Notes: generated by a model not told the origin, from the letters alone. Counted from the stretch's first letter, positions 36,239 through 45,758 are shown. The stretch: DNA of 64,000 nucleotides from CAVRXT01 sp049644285 (GCA_049644285.1 JBARRP010000036.1:20097-84096); one strand, 5' to 3'. Made by a program: numbers and translations.

Positions 36239-37501
36239 ATGCCGCTCCGGCAAAGCGGCCCATGCATGGCGAATGGAGGAAAAAGACGCTGGGAGTGGCT
36301 GATCTTGGCCATTGTTCTGATCGTGTTGCTTTTCGTCGGTTTGGGAAGGCGCGACAAGGCGCCCCAGGTTCAGGTTGCGAACGTCACGCGCGACAACTTG
36401 AGCGCCTCGATCACGAGTAACGGCAAAGTCGAACCGATCAATGCCTACATAACACGAGTCCAGTTCCCGACGTTTGTTGAAAAAGTCTTCGCCGCCGAAG
36501 GTCAAGCGCTGCGCCGCGGCCAGCCGGTCTTGACCCTCGCCGCCGCCGATCTTCGCTCTCAGCTCGCCCAGGCGCGGGCGAATTTGCTCACGGCACAAGA
36601 CGATCTCCGCAACGCCCGGGCCGGAGGCCCTCCTGGCGAAGTGGCGCAGGTCGAAGGTGACCTTCGAAAGGCGCAGATCGAGGTTTCGGGTCTCGAACGA
36701 ACGCAGGAGGCGCTGAAACAGCTCGTGGCCAAACACGCTGCGACGCAAAACGATCTGGATCAGAATCAGAACGCGCTCGCCAAAGCCCAGGCAACACTTC
36801 AAACGGCTCAGCAGAGAAAAGATGACCTTGCCCGCCGGGCGGCTCTCGATGTCGACGGTGCAAGCCTTCGCATGCAACAAGCCGAAGACCTGCTCCATTC
36901 CCTCGAGGAGAAAGTCCGCTCCGCGACTGTGAACTCGCCGATCGAGGGTACGCTCTACTCGTTGCCCGTCCGCGCCGGTGACTACGTCACCGTCGGCCAG
37001 GTACTCGCGGAGATAGCGGACTTGGGCCATGTTCGCGTCCGCGCCTTTGTGGACGAGCCCGACCTTGGATCGCTCGAGCCAAATCAGCCGGTTGAGATCA
37101 CTTGGGATGCCCGTCCGAGCCAAGTCTGGACCGGGCATACCGAGCAGGTTCCGAAGCAAGTGGTGGCGCTGGGTAACCGAAGCGTGGGAGAGGTCCTTTG
37201 CTCGGTTGATAACACCAAACTCGAACTTCTTCCCAACGTGAATGTGGCTGTGCGTATCCTAGTGCGAGAGCGGACCGGCGTTCTAGTAGTGCCGCGAGCG
37301 GCCGTGCGGACCGACGGCGCCAATCATTTTGTGTTTGTTCTTGCCGGCGACCGTTTGCGGAGGCGCTCGATCGATATGGGCATTGCCAGCACCGGCAAGT
37401 ACGAAGTCATCGCTGGCCTACAAGAGGGAGAACGGGTTGCTTTACCGGGTGAACTGGACTTGAGCGACGGGATGGCGGTCCGGCCGAAAGAGTCAGAATG
37501 A
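36239..37501 (+). CDS. Periplasmic adaptor of a tripartite efflux system (MacA/HlyD-like)
   Basis: 420 residues, or 411 from the ATG at 36266 next to a better hydrophobic start. Membrane anchor about 19-37; lipoyl halves SNGKVEPINAYITRV and VNSPIEGTLYSLPVRAGDYV flank a long coiled coil (about 95-215); beta-barrel and membrane-proximal domains follow (RAFVDEPDLGSL; VLVVPRAAV). It is the first gene of a plus-strand run with a TPR protein, a MacB-like permease and a TolC-like protein. It bridges the inner-membrane permease and the outer-membrane channel. Confidence 0.9.
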   Translation: MPLRQSGPCMANGGKRRWEWLILAIVLIVLLFVGLGRRDKAPQVQVANVTRDNLSASITSNGKVEPINAYITRVQFPTFVEKVFAAEGQALRRGQPVLTLAAADLRSQLAQARANLLTAQDDLRNARAGGPPGEVAQVEGDLRKAQIEVSGLERTQEALKQLVAKHAATQNDLDQNQNALAKAQATLQTAQQRKDDLARRAALDVDGASLRMQQAEDLLHSLEEKVRSATVNSPIEGTLYSLPVRAGDYVTVGQVLAEIADLGHVRVRAFVDEPDLGSLEPNQPVEITWDARPSQVWTGHTEQVPKQVVALGNRSVGEVLCSVDNTKLELLPNVNVAVRILVRERTGVLVVPRAAVRTDGANHFVFVLAGDRLRRRSIDMGIASTGKYEVIAGLQEGERVALPGELDLSDGMAVRPKESE

Positions 37502-37514
37502 GGAGGAAGACAGA

Positions 37515-38525
37515 ATGAAGCACTGCCCAGCCGCCAAGGTGTTGCTGGCGCTCATCTCAGCGATAGTTCAGTCGGCGGGCCCTGCGCGCGCCCAAGCGGC
37601 GCACAACTCGTCTGTCTCCGTTCAGAGTGCCCAGCGCCAATTCGACGCCGGAAACTATTCCGGCGCCATCACCACGCTGCAGCCCTCAGTTCAGCAGAAT
37701 TCGGCCGACGCGCTGGCGCATTACTGGGTCGGACGGAGCTATTATGAACTGCGCGATTTTGACCAGGCCGTGAGCCACTTGGAAAAGGCCACGCAGCTCG
37801 ATCCCCAAAGTTCGCTCTATCACCAGTGGCTTGGCCGCGCTTACGGTGGGAAGGCGGACCGCGAACACAGCTTTACCGTAGCGCGCAAGGTGAAGAAAGA
37901 ATTTGAGGAGGCAGTCAAGCTGAATTCTTCAAATATCGCTGCCCGTCGCGACCTCGAGGAATTCTGCATCGACGCACCCTGGATCGTGGGCGGGAGCAAA
38001 GACGAAGCGCGGCGGCAAGTTGAGGCTATCGCGGTGATTGATCCCGTCGAGGGCCATCTAGCCTGGGCTACTTTCTATCTCGGCACGCTGAAGAAGCCGG
38101 ACTTGGCAGACAACGAATACCGTCTCATCCTGGACGCGAGGCCCAATCGCATCGAGCCGTATCTGGAGGCTGCGGATTTCTACCGGAGGCAAAACAAGCC
38201 CGCGGATCTGGAGACGTTCATTGACGCGGCGTCAAAGGCAAGTCCTTCCGATCCCCGCTTGGCGTTTTACCGAGGCGTTCAGCGCGTCTTGAGCTCCCGC
38301 GACCAGAGCCGCGCCGAAGAATACCTGAAGTCATATCTGGCCAGCACGCCCGAGCGCAGCGAATGGCCCTCGCATGCCGCCGCGCGCGAGTGGCTCGGTA
38401 GGCTCTACGAAGCGGAGGGGAAGCGGGCCGAGGCCGCCGAGCAATACCGCGCCGCGCTACAAATCGATCCGGGCCGGAAGGAAGCCCGAACGCGCCTGGA
38501 GCGCCTGGAGAAAGCAGCGCGCTAA
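37515..38525 (+). CDS. Exported TPR-repeat protein
   Basis: 336 residues. Signal peptide about 1-27 (VLLALISAIVQSAGPARAQA). Tetratricopeptide repeats are clear near 35-110 (AQRQFDAGNYSGAITTLQPS; AHYWVGRSYYELRDFDQAV; YHQWLGRAYG) and at the C-terminus (AREWLGRLYEAEGKRAEAAEQYRAAL). It is thought to be a periplasmic scaffold. It sits 13 bases after the adaptor gene and before the permease gene, in the position where a MacB-type ATPase would often be found. Confidence 0.85.
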   Translation: MKHCPAAKVLLALISAIVQSAGPARAQAAHNSSVSVQSAQRQFDAGNYSGAITTLQPSVQQNSADALAHYWVGRSYYELRDFDQAVSHLEKATQLDPQSSLYHQWLGRAYGGKADREHSFTVARKVKKEFEEAVKLNSSNIAARRDLEEFCIDAPWIVGGSKDEARRQVEAIAVIDPVEGHLAWATFYLGTLKKPDLADNEYRLILDARPNRIEPYLEAADFYRRQNKPADLETFIDAASKASPSDPRLAFYRGVQRVLSSRDQSRAEEYLKSYLASTPERSEWPSHAAAREWLGRLYEAEGKRAEAAEQYRAALQIDPGRKEARTRLERLEKAAR

Positions 38526-38711
38526 CCGCTGATCGAAACTGCTCGCATTACTCTAGGCGTGCTAGCTCTTCTCTGACATGACATGCTAAAGGACGACAAA
38601 TTCGATCCCGCAGGCCACTACGACAAGCCTCATTCGCGTTTGCACATCGACTCCCGAAAAATCCTTGCTGTTGCGCATGTGCCACCGGACTTGATCAAGG
38701 GATCGAAGAGC

Positions 38712-39929
38712 ATGCTCTGGTCGGAGACGTGGAGGCTTGCCTTACAAGCGCTGCGTGCCAACAAGGTTCGGGCAGCGCTGACAATGCTCGGCGTGATTAT
38801 CGGAAGCGCTTGCATCGTCCTGGTGGTTACCGTGGCACTGGCCGGGAAGGGATACATTATTCACCAGATAGAAGGAGTCGGCGCCAATCTGGTTTATGCG
38901 GAGCTGCTGCGCACCGGAGTGTCGCAACCCGCGACGCTCTCCGACGAGATCACCCCGGAGGATCTCGCCGCGGTGAAGCAGGGCATACCGGAAGTCGCGG
39001 AAGCCGCCGGAACACATGACATGCCCACGACAGTCGTCGTCGGCGGCGTGGAGCATCCCGTCAGCCTAGTGGGTGTGACCGACGGATTTCAGCGGATTCG
39101 CCGGCTCGTCGTCATTCGCGGCCGCTATTTCGATCAGGACGACATGATGTCTCGAAGCAAGGTGTGTCTGCTGACCAGTGAACTGGCTGAGCTGGTCTTC
39201 CCGAGTGACGATCCCGTCGGAAAAGACATCCGCGTCGGAGACCTTCACTTCACCGTCATTGGAGTATTTCGAGAGAGGGTTGCGACCTTTGGCCAGACGG
39301 AGGTCACGCGCGAATCCGTGCTCGTTCCCTTCGGTCTGATCAAGTACTACACCGGCACCGAATTCTTCAAGACGTTTTACGTGCAGGCCGTCCGTCCGGA
39401 GGACGTTCCGGTGGTGACGCGGCAAGTGACCGAAATCCTGGAGAGCCGTCACCGCGCTGGCGCGGAATATCGGGTACAGAATCTGGCGTCCCTACTCGAA
39501 TCCGCGCGCAACATTTCGACGGCGCTCACCATCGTTTTACTATTGGTTGCGTTTATCGCGCTCGTCATCAGCGGAATCGGAATCATGAACATCATGCTCG
39601 TGACCGTGACCGAGCGAACCCGCGAAATCGGCGTCCGCAAAGCGGTCGGCGCTCGCCGAAGCGAAATCCTCTATCAGTTCCTGATGGAAGCGTTGATCAT
39701 CAGCGGGACAGGCGCCTTGATCGGCATCGGGATCGCGGTGACGGTCCCCATTTCCGTCGAAGCCTTGATCCGTTTGTTCCCCGTCCCGGGCCCCATCCAG
39801 ATTCCGATATCTTGGGGATCCGTGCTTCTCGCCTTCGCAGTTTCCTGTGCCACTGGTCTGATCTTTGGTTACTTGCCGGCCAGCCGCGCCGCGGCTCTCC
39901 AGCCGACCGAATCGCTGAGATACGAATGA
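38712..39929 (+). CDS. MacB/FtsX-type ABC permease lacking an ATPase domain
   Basis: 405 residues from ATG at 38712, chosen because the upstream in-frame extension to 38583 is polar and unlike the family, and AAGGGA lies before it. First membrane helix about 20-45 (LTMLGVIIGSACIVLVVTVA), a MacB periplasmic core domain (about 48-275), then three helices (LLVAFIALVISGIGIMNIML; the permease signature TERTREIGVRKAVGAR; two more). The nucleotide-binding subunit is not encoded nearby and must come from elsewhere. It should work with the adaptor and TolC-like proteins. Confidence 0.85.
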   Translation: MLWSETWRLALQALRANKVRAALTMLGVIIGSACIVLVVTVALAGKGYIIHQIEGVGANLVYAELLRTGVSQPATLSDEITPEDLAAVKQGIPEVAEAAGTHDMPTTVVVGGVEHPVSLVGVTDGFQRIRRLVVIRGRYFDQDDMMSRSKVCLLTSELAELVFPSDDPVGKDIRVGDLHFTVIGVFRERVATFGQTEVTRESVLVPFGLIKYYTGTEFFKTFYVQAVRPEDVPVVTRQVTEILESRHRAGAEYRVQNLASLLESARNISTALTIVLLLVAFIALVISGIGIMNIMLVTVTERTREIGVRKAVGARRSEILYQFLMEALIISGTGALIGIGIAVTVPISVEALIRLFPVPGPIQIPISWGSVLLAFAVSCATGLIFGYLPASRAAALQPTESLRYE

Positions 39930-40148
39930 CCCCGACGGACCTCGGTGTGTTGTGCGCGCTCAGACAGCCCGACGCGGGGCCTTAATGAATCCAATCTAGA
40001 GAGTGCACAACGTCGGCAAAAATTCAGGGCGCAAGCGACGAGTTCTTGTAGAATCGAGCGTCCTTTTTGCCGCAGAGCTGCATCTGATAACGAGGCTTGT
40101 AGGGCTTGGAGCCAACTGAGGTCGGGGGCAGAATTGGTTCGTGACGTG

Positions 40149-41456
40149 ATGAAAAAAGCGAGCTGGGCTCTCACCGCATTGATGGCTGGCCTGTCACTCT
40201 GGCCTGCCTCTGCGCGTGGTCAGGAATCGGATAAACCCGAGGTGCTGACGCTGAAACGGGCGGTGACGCTAGCGCTTCAGAACAGCCGCGACCTCGCCCT
40301 CGCGCGGGTCCAGTACACGGTAGCGCGAAATGCTGCGGGGGTGAGCCGAGCAGAGTTTCATCCTAACCTGTACACCGGTTCTGGCGCCGCTTACACCAGC
40401 GGATTTCCGTCGACGCCGGGAGGGCAAGCCCCTTCGGTGTTCAACCTCGCTTACGATCAGGCGATCTTTAATCCTGCGCTGCGAGGCCAGTTGCGAGCCG
40501 CCGAAGATCGCGCGGAGAATCTAAGGTTGGAACTCGATCGCACGCGCGATGATGTGATTGTCCGGACTGCGACGGCGTACTTGGAACTGGCAAAGGTTCG
40601 CCACTCGCTCGAGCTGCTTCGCGCCGAGCGTGTGAGCCAGCAGAAGATTCTGGATCTGATCCGTGAGCGTGCGGCTGCCGGGTTGGAATTGCCGATTGAG
40701 ATTACCCGAGGTGAATTGACCCTGGCCCGCATCGAACAACATGTGGTTCAGCTCGAGGGGCGCGACCAGATTGTATCCGAGCAGCTTCGTATCATGGCTG
40801 GCTTGCCCGCTTCCCAGGCGCTCGAGGTCGAGCCGGAGGAGTTGCCTTCAATGCCGGAACAAGGAGCGGGCGAGCTGACGGAAGCGGCGGTCCAAAACAG
40901 TCCGCTGGTCAAAGAGGCGGAGAACGAGCGCAGCGCACGCGAGCGCATTCTGAAGGGCGAGCAAGGCAGGTATTGGCCGAGCGTAAATTTGATCGGGCAG
41001 TACGCCGTGCTGAGCAAATTCAACAACTACACGGATTTCTACAAGACGTTCCGGCGCAACAATGTGACCGCCGGAGTGGAAGTTAAGATTCCGATTTTCA
41101 GCGCAAAGACCTCGGCCAATGTGACGCTGGCTAGGAGTCAGCTCACCGAAGCGGAGCTTGCCCTGGGCAACCGCCGCCAGGACGTCCGGCTCGAGGTCCA
41201 GCAGCGGCTCCACAATGTCCGCGAACTCGATGCCGGCCGGGAAGTCGGTCGTCTAGAGCTGAAGCTGGCCCAGGAGACGCTGGCCATCTTCCAAGAGAAG
41301 TACAACCAGGGCCGGGCAACGATACGGGACCTGGAACAGGCTCGTCTGGAAGAGAGTGACAAATGGGTCGCCTTCCTGGATGCCGATTTCGCTCGCCAGA
41401 AGGAGCAACTCTCGCTACTCCAAACAACTGGGCAACTGTCCCGGGTGTTTCAGTAG
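40149..41456 (+). CDS. TolC-like outer-membrane efflux protein
   Basis: 435 residues from ATG at 40149; the frame is open further upstream but the signal peptide (ALTALMAGLSLWPASA) begins at this start. Two OEP repeats are visible, each with the typical helical pattern: LTLKRAVTLALQNSRDLALA and AEDRAENLRLELDRTRDDVIVR in the first, and SQLTEAELALGNRRQDVRLEV and LAQETLAIFQEKYNQG in the second. The last gene of the efflux run, separated by 219 bases from the permease gene; it may have its own promoter. Confidence 0.9.
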   Translation: MKKASWALTALMAGLSLWPASARGQESDKPEVLTLKRAVTLALQNSRDLALARVQYTVARNAAGVSRAEFHPNLYTGSGAAYTSGFPSTPGGQAPSVFNLAYDQAIFNPALRGQLRAAEDRAENLRLELDRTRDDVIVRTATAYLELAKVRHSLELLRAERVSQQKILDLIRERAAAGLELPIEITRGELTLARIEQHVVQLEGRDQIVSEQLRIMAGLPASQALEVEPEELPSMPEQGAGELTEAAVQNSPLVKEAENERSARERILKGEQGRYWPSVNLIGQYAVLSKFNNYTDFYKTFRRNNVTAGVEVKIPIFSAKTSANVTLARSQLTEAELALGNRRQDVRLEVQQRLHNVRELDAGREVGRLELKLAQETLAIFQEKYNQGRATIRDLEQARLEESDKWVAFLDADFARQKEQLSLLQTTGQLSRVFQ

Positions 41457-41576
41457 GCACATCTCGCAAGAAACGCTGGCTTTGGGATGGCTGCGAAATC
41501 GAGTACAATGGATTGGTTTCACGCCCGGGTTTGTCAGCGCCGACCCGCCCCTGAGCTCTGAGGAGGATAATCTTAA

Positions 41577-43100
41577 ATGCCGTCGGCAATGAAAACACTA
41601 TTTCTGAATCCGCCCAGCTTTGAGAAATTCGATGGGGGCGCAAGCTCGCGCTGGCCCGCCACCCGGGAGATTGAGTCCTACTGGTATCCGGTCTGGCTTG
41701 CCTACCCGGCAGGGATGCTTCCTGGCAGCCGGCTACTGGATGCTCCGCCTCACAAGGTTTCTGCCCAGGAAACGATTCAAATTGCGAAGCATTACGAATT
41801 CGTCGTCCTGTTCACTTCGACCGTCGGCTTCGAAAGCGATTTAAAGATCGCGCGGGCCATGAAGGAAGCGAAACCGGACCTGAAAATCGCCTTTGTCGGG
41901 CCGCACGTGCAGATCAAGCCAGCGGAGAGCCTCCTCGCCGGCCGGGATATTGATTTCGTCGTGCGCGGGGAATTCGACCATCCGGTAGTCGAATATGCGC
42001 AGGGCAAGCCGCTCAACGAGATATTGAACGCGAGCTATGTGAAAGATGGCAAAGTGATCCACAACCCGTCGCGCCCGATGATGCAGACGGCGGAGCTCGA
42101 TGCCCTGCCGTTTGCCACCGACGTTTATAAAAACGATTTGACAATCGAGAACTACAACGTACCGTTCCTTCTGCACCCCTTTGTCTCGTTTTACACGGCA
42201 AGGGGCTGCCCGGCGTTGTGCACGTTCTGCCTGTGGCCGCAAACCCTCTCAGGACACGCTTGGCGTGTGCGTTCGAGCGACAACGTCGCCCGCGAGTTCC
42301 GGCAAGCCCGTGAAATGTTCCCGCAGGCCAAGGAATTTTTCTTCGACGATGACACTTTTAATATCCGCAAGGATCGCGTCCTCGAACTTTGCAAGAAATT
42401 CGCGCCCGTCGGCTTCCGTTGGTCCTGCACCTCGCGCGTCCACGGGGATTACGAGACCCTCCGGGGCATGGCCGATGCCGGTTGCCGTTTGTTGATTGTC
42501 GGTTTCGAATCCGGCGATGCGCAAATCCTGAAGAACATCAAGAAGGGCGCCACGATCGAGATGGGGCGCACTTTCGTAAAGAATTGCAAGAAGGCGGGCA
42601 TCCTCGTCCACGGCGACTTCATCATCGGTCTGCCCGGCGAGACCAAGGAAACCATTCGCAAGACCATCGAGTACGCCAAGGAACTCGACTGCGAGACGAT
42701 TCAGGTCTCCATGGCGCACGCCTTCCCCGGCACCGAACTGTACAATCAGGCGGCTCAGAACGGTTTCCTCGCCAGCGAAGCGCTCGCGGATTCGACGGGG
42801 CACCAACTCCCGCACCTTGAGTATCCGGGCCTCTCCCGCGAGGAGATGGTTCAGGCTGTTAATCGATTTTACGATGAATACTACTTCCGGCCCCGGGTGG
42901 CTTGGCGCATCGTGCGCGAGGCGCTCTGGGACGCGCATGAAAGGAAGCGGCTGTATCACGAAGCGGTTTCTTTCCTGCAGTTGCGCTATCAGCGTTGGAA
43001 GCTGGCGCGCAAGGGCATGGAAAAGAAACCGGTCGTTGCAGTGCCGCCCATGAATGCGGACTCGGGTGTCGGCGTAGCCAGCGAATCACAGAGCGCATGA
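41577..43100 (+). CDS. hpnJ: B12-binding radical SAM protein, HpnJ-like
   Basis: 507 residues. N-terminal cobalamin-binding-type domain (about 1-150; SFEKFDGGASSRWPATREIESYWYPVW and WLAYPAGMLPG are strongly HpnJ-like), then a radical SAM domain with the CxxxCxxC cluster motif in RGCPALCTFCLWPQ. HpnJ acts on glycosylated bacteriohopanetetrol and is needed for the cyclitol ether head group. AGGAGG lies upstream. The stop overlaps the next gene by four bases. The linked HpnI-like glycosyltransferases support the assignment; the downstream heptose genes hint that the sugar handled here may differ. Confidence 0.85.
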   Translation: MPSAMKTLFLNPPSFEKFDGGASSRWPATREIESYWYPVWLAYPAGMLPGSRLLDAPPHKVSAQETIQIAKHYEFVVLFTSTVGFESDLKIARAMKEAKPDLKIAFVGPHVQIKPAESLLAGRDIDFVVRGEFDHPVVEYAQGKPLNEILNASYVKDGKVIHNPSRPMMQTAELDALPFATDVYKNDLTIENYNVPFLLHPFVSFYTARGCPALCTFCLWPQTLSGHAWRVRSSDNVAREFRQAREMFPQAKEFFFDDDTFNIRKDRVLELCKKFAPVGFRWSCTSRVHGDYETLRGMADAGCRLLIVGFESGDAQILKNIKKGATIEMGRTFVKNCKKAGILVHGDFIIGLPGETKETIRKTIEYAKELDCETIQVSMAHAFPGTELYNQAAQNGFLASEALADSTGHQLPHLEYPGLSREEMVQAVNRFYDEYYFRPRVAWRIVREALWDAHERKRLYHEAVSFLQLRYQRWKLARKGMEKKPVVAVPPMNADSGVGVASESQSA

Positions 43101-43513
43101 AGCACACCCGAAATCTACATGGCAAGACTTTTGTCCTGATCCTCCTGATGGTGCTCTTCGGCCCCCTGGGTGACGTGTTTCTGAGCAAGGGCATGAAGCG
43201 CATTGGGCCGGTGCAGGACTGGTCACCTGCGTCGCTGGCTCAGCGATTCGTCCAGGTCTTCAGCTCGGGATACATCTGGTTGGGAATCGCTTCGTTGCTG
43301 GCCTTCTTTGTTTGTTACCTGTTGGTGCTTTCGTGGGCAGACTACAGTTTTGTCCAGCCGGCCTCGGCCGTCAGTTATGGCATCGTCGCTTTGCTCGGCT
43401 TCCTGGTTTTGGGTGAGGTAGTGACCTCGGGACGCTGGATCGGCGTGTTGGTGATTTGCCTCGGCGTGTTCCTGGTCAGCCATACCCCGCCGCGCACGAC
43501 GGAGGAGGCATGA
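43097..43513 (+). CDS. Half-size EamA/SMR-like membrane transporter, subunit 1
   Basis: 138 residues from ATG at 43097, overlapping the hpnJ stop (ATGA). Four hydrophobic segments with the DMT-superfamily final motif SYGIVALLGFLVLGEVVTSGRWIGVL seen near the C-terminus. A four-helix protein of this size must pair with another; the next gene encodes a similar one, like the ArnE/ArnF flippase pair for polyprenyl-linked sugars. I infer that the pair flips a lipid-linked intermediate made by this cluster. Confidence 0.75.
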   Translation: MKHTRNLHGKTFVLILLMVLFGPLGDVFLSKGMKRIGPVQDWSPASLAQRFVQVFSSGYIWLGIASLLAFFVCYLLVLSWADYSFVQPASAVSYGIVALLGFLVLGEVVTSGRWIGVLVICLGVFLVSHTPPRTTEEA

Positions 43514-43884
43514 GCGTGCGCGAACTGTTTTCTCTCGCCATCGTCGTCTTCGCCGGAACCGGAGGCGAGCTTCTCGTGACGAGGGCGATGAAGACGGTTG
43601 GCGAAGTGCACGACTTTTCCCCGCGCAATCTTGTGCGTGTTCTGGGCCGCGCGTTCACTGTTGGCTGGATGTGGGGTGGCATTGCGTTGATGGCGCTTGG
43701 CTTCTTCGCGCTTCTGGCGATGCTTTCCTGGGATAACGTGAGCTTCGTGATCCCGGTCACAGCGCTGAGCTATGCCGCTGGCGCACTCGGGGGGAAATAT
43801 CTCTTAGGGGAGCGCGTGACCCCAATGCGTTGGCTCGGCGTTCTTCTCGTTTGCCTCGGCGTGGCCCTGGTCTGGATCGGTTAA
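43510..43884 (+). CDS. Half-size EamA/SMR-like membrane transporter, subunit 2
   Basis: 124 residues from ATG at 43510, overlapping the upstream stop by four bases and preceded by GGAGGAGG. Four hydrophobic segments, ending in VTALSYAAGALGGKYLLGE and WLGVLLVCLGVALVWIG, which line up with the subunit 1 C-terminus. Tight coupling of two similar four-helix proteins suggests an obligate heterodimer. Confidence 0.75.
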   Translation: MSVRELFSLAIVVFAGTGGELLVTRAMKTVGEVHDFSPRNLVRVLGRAFTVGWMWGGIALMALGFFALLAMLSWDNVSFVIPVTALSYAAGALGGKYLLGERVTPMRWLGVLLVCLGVALVWIG

Positions 43885-43897
43885 AGGAACTCGCTGC

Positions 43898-45064
43898 ATG
43901 GCTTGGCACGTCATCCGCTGGGCTATTCTTCTCCTTGCGCTGGCGCCCTTCGCGTATTATCTGCTGGCCATCGTTTCTGCGCTCAGGTTCTTCGGCGGGC
44001 GTCATGAGGTTCTTCCCACCGGTTTTGCTCCGCCAGTCAGCGTGTTGAAACCGGTGCATGGGCTCGACCGCGAAGCCTACGAAAACTACGCGAGTTTTTG
44101 CCGTCAGCATTATCCGGAATACGAAATCCTCTTCAACGTTGCGGATGAGTTTGATCCGGCCATCCCCATGATTGAAACAATCATCCGCGATTTTCCTGAG
44201 GTATCCATTCGACTTTTGATCGGCGCCGAGCAACTTGGCAGCTTCAACAAGGTTAACAAGCTCGTTCGGATGGCCCGCGAGGCGAAGTACGACATCCTGG
44301 TAGTTAGCGATAGCGACATTCGTGTGGGATCGGAATACCTGCGCGAGGTGGTGACGCCTTTCAAAGATTCGCAGGTGGGCGCCGTCACATGCCTCTACCG
44401 GGGCCTCGCCGACGATTCGTTTGGATCGCAGCTCGAAGCGCTCGGAAACAGCTCGGACTTCGATGCCGGCGTGCTCGCCGGATGGCAGCTCCAGGGCGTG
44501 AACTTTACCTTGGGCGCCACGATGGCTACCACCAAGAGCCGCTTGGCCGAGATTGGCGGCTTCGAGGCCCTGGTTGACCTTTTCGTGGACGATTACGAAC
44601 TGGGCCATCGAATCGCGGCACGCGGCTATCGCATCGAGCTGATCAGCTACCCGGTTGAGACGGTGTACCCGAGGCAGACTCTGCGAGAATCTTTCGCCCA
44701 CCAGGTCCGCTGGAATCTCGCCATTCGGAATGCCGAGCCCCTGAAGGGGCTGGGTCTTGTCTTCGTCCACGGGCTGCCATGGGCGCTCTTGGCAGCGGCG
44801 CTGGCTCCTTCAGCGCGTTTGGCTGCTATCTATCTCGGCGGTTACGTCGTGTTGCGGTTCGCGATGGCCTGGACGGTGGGCGTGTGGGGCCTTCGGGATC
44901 CGCTGTTGCGCCGCAAGATCTGGATGTTGCCATTGCGCGATGCTTTTGCGTTTCTTGTCTGGCTCAGGAGTCTCTTCAATCATCGCGTCCAATGGCGGGG
45001 CTCGGAGTACATCATCCGCGATAAGCGCCTCGTGCCTGCCGGACCGCGCGCCGCCCGTGGATGA
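43898..45064 (+). CDS. hpnI: Hopanoid-type glycosyltransferase, HpnI-like (GT21-like)
   Basis: 388 residues. N-terminal membrane helix (about 7-28), then a GT-A domain: PVSVLKPVHGLDREAYENY, the metal-binding DSD in VVSDSDIRVG, the acceptor Asp pair in LFVDDYELGHRIA, and HQVRWNLAIR (the xxxRW motif of ceramide-glucosyltransferase-like enzymes); further helices at the C-terminus. HpnI adds N-acetylglucosamine to bacteriohopanetetrol. No HpnK deacetylase is in this window. It is 13 bases after the second half-transporter and overlaps the following nucleotidyltransferase gene by eight bases. Confidence 0.82.
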   Translation: MAWHVIRWAILLLALAPFAYYLLAIVSALRFFGGRHEVLPTGFAPPVSVLKPVHGLDREAYENYASFCRQHYPEYEILFNVADEFDPAIPMIETIIRDFPEVSIRLLIGAEQLGSFNKVNKLVRMAREAKYDILVVSDSDIRVGSEYLREVVTPFKDSQVGAVTCLYRGLADDSFGSQLEALGNSSDFDAGVLAGWQLQGVNFTLGATMATTKSRLAEIGGFEALVDLFVDDYELGHRIAARGYRIELISYPVETVYPRQTLRESFAHQVRWNLAIRNAEPLKGLGLVFVHGLPWALLAAALAPSARLAAIYLGGYVVLRFAMAWTVGVWGLRDPLLRRKIWMLPLRDAFAFLVWLRSLFNHRVQWRGSEYIIRDKRLVPAGPRAARG

Positions 45065-45758
45065 GGCCTCCATCCAAGCGGTGATTCTCGCGGGAGGGCT
45101 GGGGACGCGCATGCGTCCACTGACGGAGAAAATTCCGAAGCCGATGCTTCCGGTTCAGGGCAGGCCATTTCTGTATCATCAAATCGCGCTCTTGAAATCG
45201 CGCGGCATTCGGAAGATATTGCTGCTCGTTGCTTACCTGGGCCAAGAGATCGAGCATTTCTTTAGGGATGGGTCTGGTTTGGGAGTTGAGATCGAATACT
45301 CATACGAGCCATCCCCGCTGGGCACAGGAGGGGCGTTGAAAAATGCGGAAGCGCGACTCGACTCGGAATTCGTGCTTTTGAACGGGGACACCTACCTGGA
45401 TATCGACTATCGGGCGCTGATTTCGTCTTTCCGGTCCTGCCACTGCGAGGCGCTGATCGTGGCATTTGAGGACAAGACCCGCGGTCTAACTGGTAACCTT
45501 GCGGTGACCGCCGGCGGACGCGTGACTGCCTACTCGAAAAAAGGTTGCGGTGGGATGACACACGTGGATGCAGGTGCCATTGTGTTGAACAGATCCATCT
45601 TGCAGTTCATCTCGCCGGGAAGGGAATGTTCACTCGAGGAAGATATTTACCCGGTTCTTATTGGGAACCGGCGGATGCGTGCCTGGCCAACCTCGGAAGT
45701 CTTTATTGACATCGGAACTCCTGAGGGCCTCGAATCACTCGCGAGGAGATTGCCATGA
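45057..45758 (+). CDS. hddC: Sugar-1-phosphate nucleotidyltransferase, HddC-like
   Basis: 233 residues from a GTG at 45057 inside the end of the hpnI gene. The nucleotide-binding signature GGLGTRMRPLTEKIPKPMLP is at residues about 13-32, followed by LLNGDTYLDIDY (metal site) and CSLEEDIYPVLI, VFIDIGTPEGL. HddC makes GDP-D-glycero-alpha-D-manno-heptose from the heptose-1-phosphate. The neighbouring HddA-like kinase and GmhA-like isomerase support that pathway over a plain mannose or glucose nucleotidyltransferase. Confidence 0.8.
   Translation: MDEASIQAVILAGGLGTRMRPLTEKIPKPMLPVQGRPFLYHQIALLKSRGIRKILLLVAYLGQEIEHFFRDGSGLGVEIEYSYEPSPLGTGGALKNAEARLDSEFVLLNGDTYLDIDYRALISSFRSCHCEALIVAFEDKTRGLTGNLAVTAGGRVTAYSKKGCGGMTHVDAGAIVLNRSILQFISPGRECSLEEDIYPVLIGNRRMRAWPTSEVFIDIGTPEGLESLARRLP

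Noticed and set aside
36140..37159. Upstream extension of the minus-strand receiver-like frame
   Set aside because: It lies antisense to the efflux adaptor gene and its translation resembles nothing; only the last 114 codons look like a protein.
41480..41500. GG-N10-GC element (TGGCTT..TGGCT) before hpnJ as a sigma-54 promoter
   Set aside because: GG-N10-GC alone is common; the -24 and -12 boxes are poor and no enhancer palindrome is present.
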